Of a stretch of DNA of 64,000 nt, positions 42,003-50,172 are shown piece by piece. The stretch covers positions 60,064 through 124,063 of the forward strand of contig CAKSOL010000011.1 of the NCBI GenBank assembly GCA_934477125.1. Direction: 5' to 3'. The stretch is from an uncultured Eubacteriales bacterium (GTDB taxonomy: Bacteria > Bacillota > Clostridia > Oscillospirales > Acutalibacteraceae). The position numbers and the translations under genes were made by a program. The notes beneath the pieces are model-generated. The model worked only from the letters and a program-made list of their open reading frames with translations. It had not been told where the DNA came from and searched no databases. The stretch's first letter is position 1, and each line of letters opens with the position of its first letter.

Positions 42003-42043
42003 AACAGGGCTTCCTCCGGCAAATTACCGGCGAAAGCCCTGTT
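42003..42043. terminator. Bidirectional terminator
   Basis: An outer stem AACAGGGCT / AGCCCTGTT and an inner CCGG/CCGG lie between convergent genes, with an A-run upstream. Confidence 0.8.
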
Positions 42044-42055
42044 ACATATTTAATT

Positions 42056-42877
42056 TCAAATCAGTTCAATAATAGCGGCGAGATTACCGCGTTTTCCTGC
42101 GGTTGCGCGATGAGAGTGCATCTCGCTGCTGTTGCAGCAGGTACAGATATCGGCTATATCGATATTTTCGGGAAGTATTCCGCTGTCGATAAGAACAGCG
42201 CGGTTTGCGAGCCGCAAATCGAGCATATAATGACCGGGCTTTGAGGACGGAGAAAAAACTCCGGGTGCATCGGCGGCAGTACCCTCAAACGCTTTTTTCA
42301 CCGGATCATCTACCTCATAGCAGCACGGACCTATACAAGGACCTATTGCTGCAATAATATCCTCAGGTCGGCAGCCAAAGCTTTTTACCATCAGTTCAAC
42401 CGTTACTTTTCCTATCTGCGACGCTGTTCCGCGCCAGCCGGCATGAGAGGTTGCGGCAACACGCTTCACCGGATCGCAGAACAGCAGCGGCGTACAGTCG
42501 GCAAACTGTGTCACAAGAGCCACACCCGGTTCGGCTGTTATCAGACCGTCAACATCCTCAAAGGATTGCTTTGTTATTCCTGTGCCGCAGTCCTCCTTGC
42601 CGACAATGCGTACATTGTTGGTATGGGTCTGGCGGGTTAAAACCAAATGCCGAGGGTCAATTCCCGCCGCCGCGCAGAGAATGGAATAATTTTTCTCAAC
42701 ATTCTCACGCGGGTCGCCGTTCCTGAAGCTGAGATTCATAGAAGAAAACTGACCCTTGCTTACTCCGCCAAGGCGGGTTGAAAAAATATGTCTTACCGCT
42801 TTACAGGCGGTAAGCTTGGGAAAGGTTATATAGGTAAGCTCTCCGGCTCGGTTGACATTAACCGTTTTACTGTTCAC
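42056..42877 (-). CDS. pgeF: Multicopper-oxidase-like PgeF/YfiH family protein
   Basis: This 273-residue laccase-domain protein has the family residues TRQTHTNNV, SHAGWRGTASQIG and IGPCIGPCCYEV. Members have been linked to peptidoglycan-precursor editing and to purine nucleoside phosphorylase activity. The start is a GTG behind CGGAGAA. It is 17 bp downstream of the CpsB-like phosphatase gene and probably co-transcribed with it. Confidence 0.93.
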   Translation of the reverse strand: MNSKTVNVNRAGELTYITFPKLTACKAVRHIFSTRLGGVSKGQFSSMNLSFRNGDPRENVEKNYSILCAAAGIDPRHLVLTRQTHTNNVRIVGKEDCGTGITKQSFEDVDGLITAEPGVALVTQFADCTPLLFCDPVKRVAATSHAGWRGTASQIGKVTVELMVKSFGCRPEDIIAAIGPCIGPCCYEVDDPVKKAFEGTAADAPGVFSPSSKPGHYMLDLRLANRAVLIDSGILPENIDIADICTCCNSSEMHSHRATAGKRGNLAAIIELI

Positions 42878-42894
42878 AATCAGTTCTCCGTTTT

Positions 42895-43632
42895 CTATAC
42901 CGGTAATACCGTTTTTTGTCCCGGAACGGTGAAAATTCTGTCCCTCAGGATATCGCCGCGGCGTATAAATCTCTGCGCGGTCTGCGCATCGAAATGCCGC
43001 GAAATAAATTCAATCGCCTGTTTCATCATCGGGGGACGACCTTCCGGAGAATGAGCGTCAGACGCCAAAAACGACGCATAACCCTGCTTTATCAGTTTCA
43101 TTGCCGGACGTTTCAAATGCTTTGAAAAAAGCGACGATGCGTTTATCTGAGCAAATACGGTTTCATTATCTATCAGCTCAAGCACCTTGTTGTATCCGCG
43201 TTCCGCGGAATACCGTTCAAGGTGAGCCAAAATTGTAATCAAGCCGAGCCTGTCATACATATCGGCTATATCGCGCAGAATATCGGAGTCCAGCTTACAG
43301 TTCGGAAGCTCAAGAAGTATAAACTGCGAACCGCAGAGGGTAAGCTCCTTTATTCCCTCGCTCCTGCCTATTCCGTTAAAATAAAACACCTCGCTGCCGA
43401 TAGAAACCCTCGGCAAATTTAATCCCTGTGTTTTTTTCATAAGCTCCAGATAAGCGCCGGACACCTTGCGCTCAAACTCGCCTATTTCCTGATGCATGGC
43501 ATAAAAATGAGGAGTTGCAACAACATCGGTTACACCCTGCTTTTGCATCATCTGAAGGAGCTTTAACGAAATATCGGTATCAGCGGCGCCGTCGTCAACT
43601 CCGGGCAGAATATGCGAATGTATATCAAACAA
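42895..43632 (-). CDS. cpsB: CpsB/CapC-type PHP tyrosine phosphatase
   Basis: This 245-residue PHP-superfamily metal-dependent phosphatase reverses phosphorylation of the BY-kinase encoded next door. It contains metal-binding DIHSHILPGVDDG at the N-terminus, ATPHFYAMH, LLELPN, TILAHLERY and ASDAHSPEGRPP, all conserved. It starts at a TTG behind AAGGGGGA. It is separated from cpsD by 157 bp containing a hairpin terminator, so it may be partly uncoupled from the kinase. Confidence 0.94.
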   Translation of the reverse strand: MFDIHSHILPGVDDGAADTDISLKLLQMMQKQGVTDVVATPHFYAMHQEIGEFERKVSGAYLELMKKTQGLNLPRVSIGSEVFYFNGIGRSEGIKELTLCGSQFILLELPNCKLDSDILRDIADMYDRLGLITILAHLERYSAERGYNKVLELIDNETVFAQINASSLFSKHLKRPAMKLIKQGYASFLASDAHSPEGRPPMMKQAIEFISRHFDAQTAQRFIRRGDILRDRIFTVPGQKTVLPV

Positions 43633-43715
43633 AATAATTCCCCCTTAATCCGAACACGCCTGAAACGGCTTAATCTCGGCGCTATTCAGCTTGCCGTCAC
43701 CCGCAGGCTTATATC

Positions 43716-43754
43716 GGAAAACGGGCTTTGAATCCTTTAGAATCACAGCCCGTT
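43716..43754 (-). terminator. Hairpin terminator after cpsD
   Basis: A minus-strand stem AACGGGCT...AGCCCGTT with a partly paired inner GATTC/GGATTC is followed by TTTTCC. It lies between cpsD and cpsB and may attenuate rather than end transcription. Confidence 0.6.
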
Positions 43755-43789
43755 AAACCGAATTATCACGATTGAATTTCAGCTTATAA

Positions 43790-44590
43790 TTATTTTGATT
43801 TTTCAGAACCCGCGCGCGGCGAACGGTCGTAATTACCGTAGCCGCCGTAGCTTCCGTAACCGTAGCCATAGCCGTATTTGTTAGAACCGTACTTTCTGTA
43901 TGAATAACGCTTCGACGCCTTTGCATTAACGCCGTTCATAATAGTTCCCAAAATATTGATACCGGCAAACTTTGCCGACTCAAAGGTATGCTCAATAGCG
44001 TCATACGGAGTAACACCGTCTCTTACAATAAGCACTAACCCGGCTGTGCGCTGAGAAATAACCAACGCATCGGAAACAATATTGATAGGCGGAGTATCAA
44101 TTAAAATATAATCGTATTTCTGTTCAACAAGGTTGACAAACTCCTCAAATCTCTGAGAGCCTAAAAGCTCGGAGGGATTGGGCGGAGTTGACCCGGCTGT
44201 TAAAACATCGAGATTTGCATTAAGGTGCTGAACGGCGTTTTCAAAATCGGAAAAGCCCACCAAAACATCGGAAAGACCGTCCTTATTCTCTATTCTTAGC
44301 TTTTTATGAACGGTTGAACGGCGAAGGTCGGCGTCAACCAGCAAAACCTTTCCGCCGAGCTGAGAAAACGCTATTGCAATATTAACGGTTGTTGTTGATT
44401 TACCCTCATTTGCTCCCGCGCTTGAAACCGCAACGGTTTTTCCCTTTTCCTGAGCAAGAACAAAAAGCAAATTGGTGCGTATAAGCTTATATGCCTCAAC
44501 AACGGCAAATGGAGCTTTTTTCTCGGAAATGCTCTTTTCTTCTGCGGCAGGAACGCCGGCAAGAGCCTTTTTATCGGATTTCAAACTCAT
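43790..44590 (-). CDS. cpsD: CpsD/CapB-type tyrosine autokinase (BY-kinase)
   Basis: This 266-residue cytoplasmic kinase has Walker A SSAGANEGKSTTT (about residues 55-67), Walker A' VLLVDADLRR and Walker B YDYILIDTPP. The C-terminal tail is rich in Tyr and Gly (YGYGYGYGSYGGYGNYD, about residues 240-256), the usual autophosphorylation cluster. It is coupled by a 4-bp overlap to the membrane activator cpsC. No glycosyltransferase or flippase genes are in the window, so the polysaccharide it controls is encoded elsewhere. Confidence 0.94.
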   Translation of the reverse strand: MSLKSDKKALAGVPAAEEKSISEKKAPFAVVEAYKLIRTNLLFVLAQEKGKTVAVSSAGANEGKSTTTVNIAIAFSQLGGKVLLVDADLRRSTVHKKLRIENKDGLSDVLVGFSDFENAVQHLNANLDVLTAGSTPPNPSELLGSQRFEEFVNLVEQKYDYILIDTPPINIVSDALVISQRTAGLVLIVRDGVTPYDAIEHTFESAKFAGINILGTIMNGVNAKASKRYSYRKYGSNKYGYGYGYGSYGGYGNYDRSPRAGSEKSK

Positions 44591-45339
44591 CTGGACGCCC
44601 CTCCTTTTGAAGAAATGTAAGAACCGGACTCTCCGGCGGCGCTGAAGTCGGGAACGATTCCGAGCAGCGGAATATCAAATCTTGCGGTATAGTCAGACTC
44701 GCCCTTTATCCCTCTGTCGAACATATCAAACACCAGCACTACGGCAAACGCCAATACCGCCCCGAGCAGTCCGACAATCGCCGTTGTACGCATTGTTGTA
44801 GGGTATATCTGAGTAGCCTTGTCCGCCGCGTAGTACTTCGTATAAGAATTAGGAATGGAATCGGATATATAATCCGGGACAAGCTCAACAAAGCCGTTTG
44901 TAAGCGCTAATGCCTCCTTTTCGGTAGGAGCTGTAAACGTAACGTCAATAAACATCGTTTTTTCGCCGCGGGCTTCAACCCTTGAGTTGGCTATCAGGGT
45001 GTTAAAATCTGTATTGTTCCCGACGCTGTAAGCAAGCTTTTTATAAATGTCATTGGTTTTAAGAACGTCAACAACTGTTGTTACGATATTTATAGATGCA
45101 ACTATATCGTTATTGGCGACCGTTTTGGAGCTGCCCGCAGCAGCCGAGCTGTTTGCGTCCTGATCAATCATCGTTCCGCCGTTAGTAACAAGTATAGAAG
45201 CCTTTGCCGAATATTTCGGCGACGCAACAAATTTGCAAAAGCTGAAAGCCAGCCCTGCCGAAACCACCAGCGCAACGGCAAGAATCCAGATCCGGCGCCA
45301 TGCAAGATTAAGTAAGTATACCAGAGATATTTCTCTCAT
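44587..45339 (-). CDS. cpsC: CpsC/Wzz-type chain-length determinant and kinase activator
   Basis: This 250-residue membrane protein has two helices. The N-terminal one (IWILAVALVVSAGLAFSFC) is followed by an extracellular Wzz domain (SPKYSAKASILVTNGG). The C-terminal one (AIVGLLGAVLAFAVVLVFDM) is followed by a short cytosolic tail that in this family activates the BY-kinase. It is first in the cps unit, with a good promoter upstream and a GGAGG Shine-Dalgarno. Confidence 0.92.
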   Translation of the reverse strand: MREISLVYLLNLAWRRIWILAVALVVSAGLAFSFCKFVASPKYSAKASILVTNGGTMIDQDANSSAAAGSSKTVANNDIVASINIVTTVVDVLKTNDIYKKLAYSVGNNTDFNTLIANSRVEARGEKTMFIDVTFTAPTEKEALALTNGFVELVPDYISDSIPNSYTKYYAADKATQIYPTTMRTTAIVGLLGAVLAFAVVLVFDMFDRGIKGESDYTARFDIPLLGIVPDFSAAGESGSYISSKGGASR

Positions 45340-45370
45340 CTTATCTTTCCTCCGTTAATCAACTTAAATT

Positions 45371-45399
45371 ATAATATCACAATATGCCACTTAATGCAA
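45371..45399 (-). promoter_or_regulatory. Promoter of the cpsC-cpsD-cpsB unit
   Basis: On the minus strand TTGCAT (45394-45399) and TATTAT (45371-45376) are spaced 17 bp apart, about 31 bp before the cpsC start. Confidence 0.68.
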
Positions 45400-45448
45400 G
45401 TATTTTATGAATCGGATTTTCTTATCGGCCGTTTTAATAAGCAAAAGA

Positions 45449-45485
45449 AACCGGACTGATTGGATAGCTCCTCAGCAGCCCGGTT
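45449..45485 (-). terminator. Probable terminator after the metal ATPase gene
   Basis: A minus-strand stem AACCGGgCTG...CAGtCCGGTT is followed by TCTTTTGCTT. Loop length and the mismatch make this a moderate call. Confidence 0.5.
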
Positions 45486-45497
45486 ATTGCTTTATTC

Positions 45498-47336
45498 TTA
45501 TATCTGCTTTTTCATAGCCCGCATAGCGTTCAGAACCGCCAGAACCATTACTCCGACATCACCGAGCATTGCAAGCCACATTCCGGCTATTCCCAAAGCA
45601 CCGAGAACAAGAATAACCGCCTTAACCGCCAGCGCAAACACGATATTCTGTCTGACTATGCGCATAGTCCTCCTTGAAATGCGTATAGCGGTCGGAAGCT
45701 TCAGCAGGCTGTCGTCCATCAAAACGACATCGGCAGATTCTATTGCGGCGTCGCTTCCGAGCGCGCCCATAGCAACGCCCACGTCTGCGCGGGCAAGCAC
45801 CGGAGCATCGTTTATACCGTCTCCGGCAAAAGCGGTTTTGCAGCCCTCGGATATCAGCTTTTCGAGCTGTTCAACCTTTTGCGCCGGAAGCAAGCCGGAA
45901 TGAATTTCATCAACGCCCGCCTGTTTTCCGATATCCTCTGCGTTTTTAGCGCTGTCGCCGGTAAGCATAACGCATTTTTTAACGCCGATATTCTTTAATT
46001 CCGCTATTGCCTTTGCGGAATCGGGCTTTAAGGTATCATTTATAACTATATGACCTATATAATCGCTGCCCTTTGATATATGGATAACCGTTCCGGAAAG
46101 GTGACATTCATGCCATTTCGCACCCGCCTGCTCCATAAGCAGACCGTTGCCGACATAATACACCTCGCCGTCAACCTCAGCGCGTATTCCGCGTCCCGCT
46201 ATTTCTTCGATTTCACCTAAACGGCTTTTATCGATATGACCGCGGTGAGCCGCAACAATAGATTCTGCAACGGGGTGGCTCGAATAGCTTTCCGCCGCTG
46301 CGGCAATATCAAGAAGGTCGTCCTTTGAAATATTCGAGGGATGAATGGCGTTTACTGTGAAGCTGCCCTTTGTCAGCGTTCCGGTTTTATCAAATACTAC
46401 CGTATCTACTCCGGCAAGCGTTTCAAGGTCGTTTGCCCCCTTAATCAGAATTCCGCTGCGCGACGCTCCGCCTATTCCGCCGAAAAACGACAGCGGAACC
46501 GAAACAACAAGAGCGCAGGGGCAGGAAACCATAAGGAATATAAGAGCGCGGTTTATCCATTCGCTCCATTCGCCGCTAAAAAGCAGGGGCGGAACGAGCG
46601 CAAGCAGAACTGCCGCCGCAACAACGCAGGGCGTATACCATCTGGCAAAGCGGGTTATAAAATTCTCCGCTCTCGCCTTTTTTTCAGAGGCGTTTTCAAC
46701 CAGCTCCAGTATTTTAGCAACCGTACTTTCGGCATAGCCGCCGGATGCTTTAACGCGTATAACACCGGAAAGATTGAGCGTTCCGCTGACGACCTTATCT
46801 CCCGCGGTTTTATCTACCGGCAGGCTTTCGCCGGTAAGAGCGGCGGTATTAACGGTAGAAGCGCCGTCAACAATCACGCCGTCAAGCGGTATTTTTTCTC
46901 CCGGACGGACAATCAGCTCTTCGCCCGGCTGAACCTCCTCCGGAGAAACAACCGTTTCCTCGCCGTCTCGGATTACGGTTGCGCTGTCCGGCCGTATATC
47001 CATAAGAGCGGCGATACTGCGGCGGCTTTTGCCGACGGCAAGATTTTGGAAAAGCTCGCCGACCTGATAAAAAATCATTACTCCGGCAGCCTCGGGATAT
47101 TCGCCGATGGCGATAGCTCCGAGGGTTGCGACAGCCATAAGCAGCTTTTCGTCAAATATCTGACCGCCGAATATATTTCTGACAGCCGACCATAAAACAT
47201 CCCAGCCGACTATCAAATAAGGAACCGCAAACAGCACCGCTCTCAGCCACCCTTTGACCGGGAGCGCCCAGACCGCTATACACAGCACCGCTGCCGAAAT
47301 AATCCGGAGCAGCATTTTTTTCTGCTTGCGCGTCAT
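45498..47336 (-). CDS. Heavy-metal P1B-type ATPase (ZntA/CadA-like)
   Basis: This 612-residue metal-exporting ATPase has the transmembrane metal site SCPCALVVSVPL (CPC) and the phosphorylation site FDKTGTLTKG (Asp at about residue 317). SSHPVAES (the P1B His-Pro motif) and GDGINDAPVLARADVG are also present. The CPC motif with this context fits Zn2+/Cd2+/Pb2+ export (P1B-2). The N-terminal HMA domain usually fused to CadA is absent and is encoded as a separate gene that overlaps the start by 4 bp. It lies downstream of a CadC-like repressor, so metal-induced expression is expected. Confidence 0.93.
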   Translation of the reverse strand: MTRKQKKMLLRIISAAVLCIAVWALPVKGWLRAVLFAVPYLIVGWDVLWSAVRNIFGGQIFDEKLLMAVATLGAIAIGEYPEAAGVMIFYQVGELFQNLAVGKSRRSIAALMDIRPDSATVIRDGEETVVSPEEVQPGEELIVRPGEKIPLDGVIVDGASTVNTAALTGESLPVDKTAGDKVVSGTLNLSGVIRVKASGGYAESTVAKILELVENASEKKARAENFITRFARWYTPCVVAAAVLLALVPPLLFSGEWSEWINRALIFLMVSCPCALVVSVPLSFFGGIGGASRSGILIKGANDLETLAGVDTVVFDKTGTLTKGSFTVNAIHPSNISKDDLLDIAAAAESYSSHPVAESIVAAHRGHIDKSRLGEIEEIAGRGIRAEVDGEVYYVGNGLLMEQAGAKWHECHLSGTVIHISKGSDYIGHIVINDTLKPDSAKAIAELKNIGVKKCVMLTGDSAKNAEDIGKQAGVDEIHSGLLPAQKVEQLEKLISEGCKTAFAGDGINDAPVLARADVGVAMGALGSDAAIESADVVLMDDSLLKLPTAIRISRRTMRIVRQNIVFALAVKAVILVLGALGIAGMWLAMLGDVGVMVLAVLNAMRAMKKQI

Positions 47337-47551
47337 AAAATCACCCTGCAGTCAGGCTCGACCTTACGTATGGTCTTAACCGCTTTTTTAAGAACGTCGT
47401 CAAAAGCATCGTCCGCCGCCTCAAGAGTCATTTTCTGCATAATAAAATTAACGTTTACAGAAATAACTCCGTCCAGCTCGGAAATCGCACGCTCCATTTT
47501 TGCCGCGCAGTTTGCGCAGTCAAGATCCTCCAGATTAAATGTTTTTTTCAT
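47333..47551 (-). CDS. Free-standing HMA metal-binding domain protein
   Basis: This 72-residue protein consists of one heavy-metal-associated ferredoxin-like domain. The CxxC metal site is in LEDLDCANCAAKMERAI. The start is the ATG at 47551 with GAGG upstream; a TTG at 47572 is also in frame. It overlaps the repressor gene by 17 bp and the ATPase gene by 4 bp. It probably acts as the detached N-terminal domain or a metallochaperone of the ATPase. Confidence 0.88.
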   Translation of the reverse strand: MKKTFNLEDLDCANCAAKMERAISELDGVISVNVNFIMQKMTLEAADDAFDDVLKKAVKTIRKVEPDCRVIL

Positions 47552-47891
47552 TTTCCTCGTTCCTTTCTTCAATTAAATGTTCAAATCCCTGAGCAACGAT
47601 AGTTCTTACGTGATCGTCGGACAGGAAATAATAGACCGTTTTTCCCTCTCGCCTGTTACCGACGAGATTAGCGTCCTTCAGCGTTTTGAGCTGATGGGAT
47701 ATCGCCGATTGGGTCATTCCAAGCAGCTCCGCTATTGCGCAGACGCACATAGGCTCTTCAAAGAGCGAAAACAGTATTTTCAAACGCGTTGTATCGCCGA
47801 AAAGCTTAAATAAATCGGACAGGTCGCAAAGCAGCTCGTCGGTCGGAAGCTCGTGCCTTACCCTTTTTAATATTTCATTATGGTCGTGCAA
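47535..47891 (-). CDS. ArsR/SmtB-family metal-sensing repressor (CadC-like)
   Basis: This 118-residue winged-helix repressor contains LFKLFGDTTRLKILFSLF and the CVC motif with the recognition helix CVCAIAELLGMTQSAISHQL, as in Cd/Pb/Zn sensors of the CadC type. I favour the TTG at 47891, which has GGAGG 7 bp upstream; an ATG at 47921 is in frame but lacks a Shine-Dalgarno and lies inside the operator array. On metal binding it should release the operator and allow expression of the HMA protein and ATPase. Confidence 0.92.
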   Translation of the reverse strand: MHDHNEILKRVRHELPTDELLCDLSDLFKLFGDTTRLKILFSLFEEPMCVCAIAELLGMTQSAISHQLKTLKDANLVGNRREGKTVYYFLSDDHVRTIVAQGFEHLIEERNEENEKNI

Positions 47892-47903
47892 TATATCGCC
47901 TCC

Positions 47904-47970
47904 ATTCATATGTTTATTCATTCATATGTCCGTATGTTCATATGATACACCATTCATATGTTTTTGTCAA
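47904..47970 (-). promoter_or_regulatory. Metal-operon promoter with four phased operator repeats
   Basis: On the minus strand TTGACA (47965-47970) and TATCAT (47942-47947) are 17 bp apart. Written on the plus strand, (A/G)TTCATATG occurs four times at 47904, 47920, 47936 and 47952, exactly every 16 bp. The repeats cover the spacer, the -10 and the transcribed leader. The CATATG core is palindromic and similar to known ArsR-family sites, so this is the likely CadC-like operator. Confidence 0.75.
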
Positions 47971-48000
47971 GAGCTTTTTGAAATATTTTTATTGAATTTA

Positions 48001-48027
48001 TTAGCACTCGCTTTTTAAGAGTGCTAA
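48001..48027 (+). promoter_or_regulatory. CIRCE element (HrcA operator) upstream of htpG
   Basis: This is a perfect TTAGCACTC-N9-GAGTGCTAA inverted repeat. It lies 109 bp before the htpG start. A weak promoter (TTGTCA at 47964, TTTTAT at 47987, 17-bp spacing) would place it at the transcript 5' end, the usual arrangement. A second possible -10, TATAAT, is at 48083-48088. Confidence 0.92.
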
Positions 48028-48135
48028 CGTTTACAAATTATTCATATCATATTAACAATTTAAGCCATATGAAGTTTTATACTATAATAAAAAGTGCGGC
48101 GTATACCGCAAGAACAAAATAAAGGTGATAAAACA

Positions 48136-50028
48136 ATGCGTACCAAGCAATTTAAATCAGAATCAAAAAAGCTTATGGATATGATGATAAACTCAATTTA
48201 TACCCATAAGGAAATTTTTCTGCGCGAAATTATTTCCAATGCGTCCGACGCTCTGGACAAGCTTTATTTCCGTTCCCTGACCGATTCATCGGTAGGGCTT
48301 AAAGCCGAGGATTTCGTAATCAGAATTGAGGCGGACAAGGAAAATCGGCTGCTCAGAGTTACGGATAACGGCTGCGGAATGACTGCGGATGAGCTTGAAA
48401 CCAATCTCGGAACAATCGCGCACAGCGGCTCTCTGCAATTCCGCAACGAAAGCGAAAAGACAGAGAATGTTGACGTTATAGGTCAGTTCGGAGTAGGCTT
48501 TTATTCGGCGTTTATGGTAAGCGACCGGGTAACAGTTACAACAAAGAGCTTCGGCAGCGACGAGGCGTTCCGCTGGTCCTCCTCAGGTGCCGAAGGGTAT
48601 ACAATAGAGCCATGCGAGCGCGACACATTCGGAACAACGGTTGAAATGCACCTGAAAGACGATACCGACGATGAAAAATACAGCGAGTTCCTCGACCAGT
48701 ACCGTATAAGCGCATTAGTCCGCAAATATTCCGATTATATAAGACATCCTATCAAGATGCAGTTTACGACAAAGAAGCCGGTTGAGGGCAAGGAAAACGA
48801 ATACGAGGACGTTACCGAGGATCGCACCCTCAACAGTATGGTTCCCATATGGAAAAAGAGCAAAAGCGAGCTGAAGCCTGAGGACTATAATAATTTCTAC
48901 AAGGAGAAATATTTCGATTTTGAGGACCCCGCCCGCGTTATTCACACAAAGGTTGAGGGACAGGCGACATACAGCGCTCTGCTGTTCATTCCCAAACGCG
49001 CTCCGTTCGATTATTACACCAAGGAATTTGAAAAGGGCTTGCAGCTTTATTCAAAGGGCGTTCTGATTATGGAAAAATGCGGCGATTTGCTGCCGGATTA
49101 TTTCAGCTTTGTTAAGGGACTTGTTGACAGCGAGGATCTCTCCCTTAACATTTCCCGCGAGATGCTCCAGCATGACGCTCAGCTGCGCCTTATTGCGAAA
49201 ACAATAGAAAAGAAGATAAAGTCCGAGCTTGAAAAAATGCTTAAAGACAACCGCGAGGATTATGAGAAATTCTTCAGCACCTTCGGTATTCAGCTGAAAT
49301 TCGGAGTATACAATGATTACGGCGCTCATAAGGACACGCTGAAGGATTTGCTGCTGTTCACCTCCTCAAAGGAGAAAAAGCCGGTAACCTTTAAGGAATA
49401 TACAGAGCGTATGCCGGAGGGACAGAACGATATTTATTACGCCTGCGGAGAGACTGTTGACAAAATAGAAATGCTGCCTCAATGCGACGCAGTTAAGGAC
49501 AAGGGCTATGAAATTCTTTACTGCACCGAAAATGTTGACGAATTTGCCCTTAAAATGCTTGCCGAATACGACGGAAAGAAATTTATCAATGTCTGCGACG
49601 ACAGTCTTGAGCTTTCCTCGGAGGACGAAAAGAAAGCACTTGAAAGCGAAAACGAGGCGGCAAAGGATATGTTTGCCGCAATGAAAGAGGCTCTGGGTGA
49701 CGCTGTGAACACAGTTCGTTTCACAGGAAAGCTCAAAGAGCATCCGGTTTGTCTTTCAAGCGAGGGCGGAATATCTCTCGAAATGGAAAAAACGCTCAAC
49801 TCTATGCCGGGAGCCGCCGAAAACAAGGTTAAGGCGCAGACGGTTCTTGAAATCAACTCGGCGCATCCGATTTCCGAAAAGCTCAAATCGCTGTTTGCCG
49901 CCGATGATAAGGAAACGCTTGCCAAATATACAAAGCTGCTTTACGGCGAGGCCTGCCTGATAGGCGGAAAGTCCGTTGCAGACCCGGTTGAGCACAGCCG
50001 CCTTATCTGTGAGCTTATGACAAAATAA
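48136..50028 (+). CDS. htpG: Molecular chaperone HtpG (Hsp90)
   Basis: This 630-residue ATP-dependent chaperone has the GHKL ATPase elements EIISNASDALDKLYF, DNGCGM and GQFGVGFYS in the N-terminal domain. They are followed by the middle domain (LNISREMLQ) and a dimerisation domain with NSMPGA. The ATG at 48136 has AAAGGTGA upstream; an earlier GTG frame start at 48094 is not supported by a Shine-Dalgarno. Control by HrcA through the CIRCE box is indicated. Confidence 0.97.
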   Translation: MRTKQFKSESKKLMDMMINSIYTHKEIFLREIISNASDALDKLYFRSLTDSSVGLKAEDFVIRIEADKENRLLRVTDNGCGMTADELETNLGTIAHSGSLQFRNESEKTENVDVIGQFGVGFYSAFMVSDRVTVTTKSFGSDEAFRWSSSGAEGYTIEPCERDTFGTTVEMHLKDDTDDEKYSEFLDQYRISALVRKYSDYIRHPIKMQFTTKKPVEGKENEYEDVTEDRTLNSMVPIWKKSKSELKPEDYNNFYKEKYFDFEDPARVIHTKVEGQATYSALLFIPKRAPFDYYTKEFEKGLQLYSKGVLIMEKCGDLLPDYFSFVKGLVDSEDLSLNISREMLQHDAQLRLIAKTIEKKIKSELEKMLKDNREDYEKFFSTFGIQLKFGVYNDYGAHKDTLKDLLLFTSSKEKKPVTFKEYTERMPEGQNDIYYACGETVDKIEMLPQCDAVKDKGYEILYCTENVDEFALKMLAEYDGKKFINVCDDSLELSSEDEKKALESENEAAKDMFAAMKEALGDAVNTVRFTGKLKEHPVCLSSEGGISLEMEKTLNSMPGAAENKVKAQTVLEINSAHPISEKLKSLFAADDKETLAKYTKLLYGEACLIGGKSVADPVEHSRLICELMTK

Positions 50029-50047
50029 ACCATAATAATAGTTTCAG

Positions 50048-50089
50048 CACTCCTAAGCCGGGATTTTCCCGGTTTCGGAGTGTTTTTTT
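50048..50089 (+). terminator. Rho-independent terminator of htpG
   Basis: A stem CACTCC..GCCGGGA / TCCCGGT..GGAGTG is followed by seven T residues. Confidence 0.85.
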
Positions 50090-50110
50090 GCCGGAATACG
50101 AAAAACGCTC

Positions 50111-50160
50111 TTGACAAATGTACGAAATCATACTTTAATTTCGTTTGTATGATTTCGTAC
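50111..50160 (+). promoter_or_regulatory. MarR-MATE promoter with perfect inverted-repeat operator
   Basis: TTGACA (50111-50116) and TTTAAT (50134-50139) are spaced 17 bp apart. GTACGAAATCATAC (50120-50133) recurs as its exact reverse complement at 50147-50160. One arm fills the spacer and the other follows the -10, so a bound MarR dimer would block the polymerase. Confidence 0.85.
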
Positions 50161-50172
50161 AAGGAGACGGAT

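Noticed and set aside
47904..47960. Short regular repeats as a possible CRISPR or iteron origin
   Set aside because: Units are 9 bp with 7-bp gaps, lie in a promoter, and no cas or rep gene is near. An operator array explains them better.
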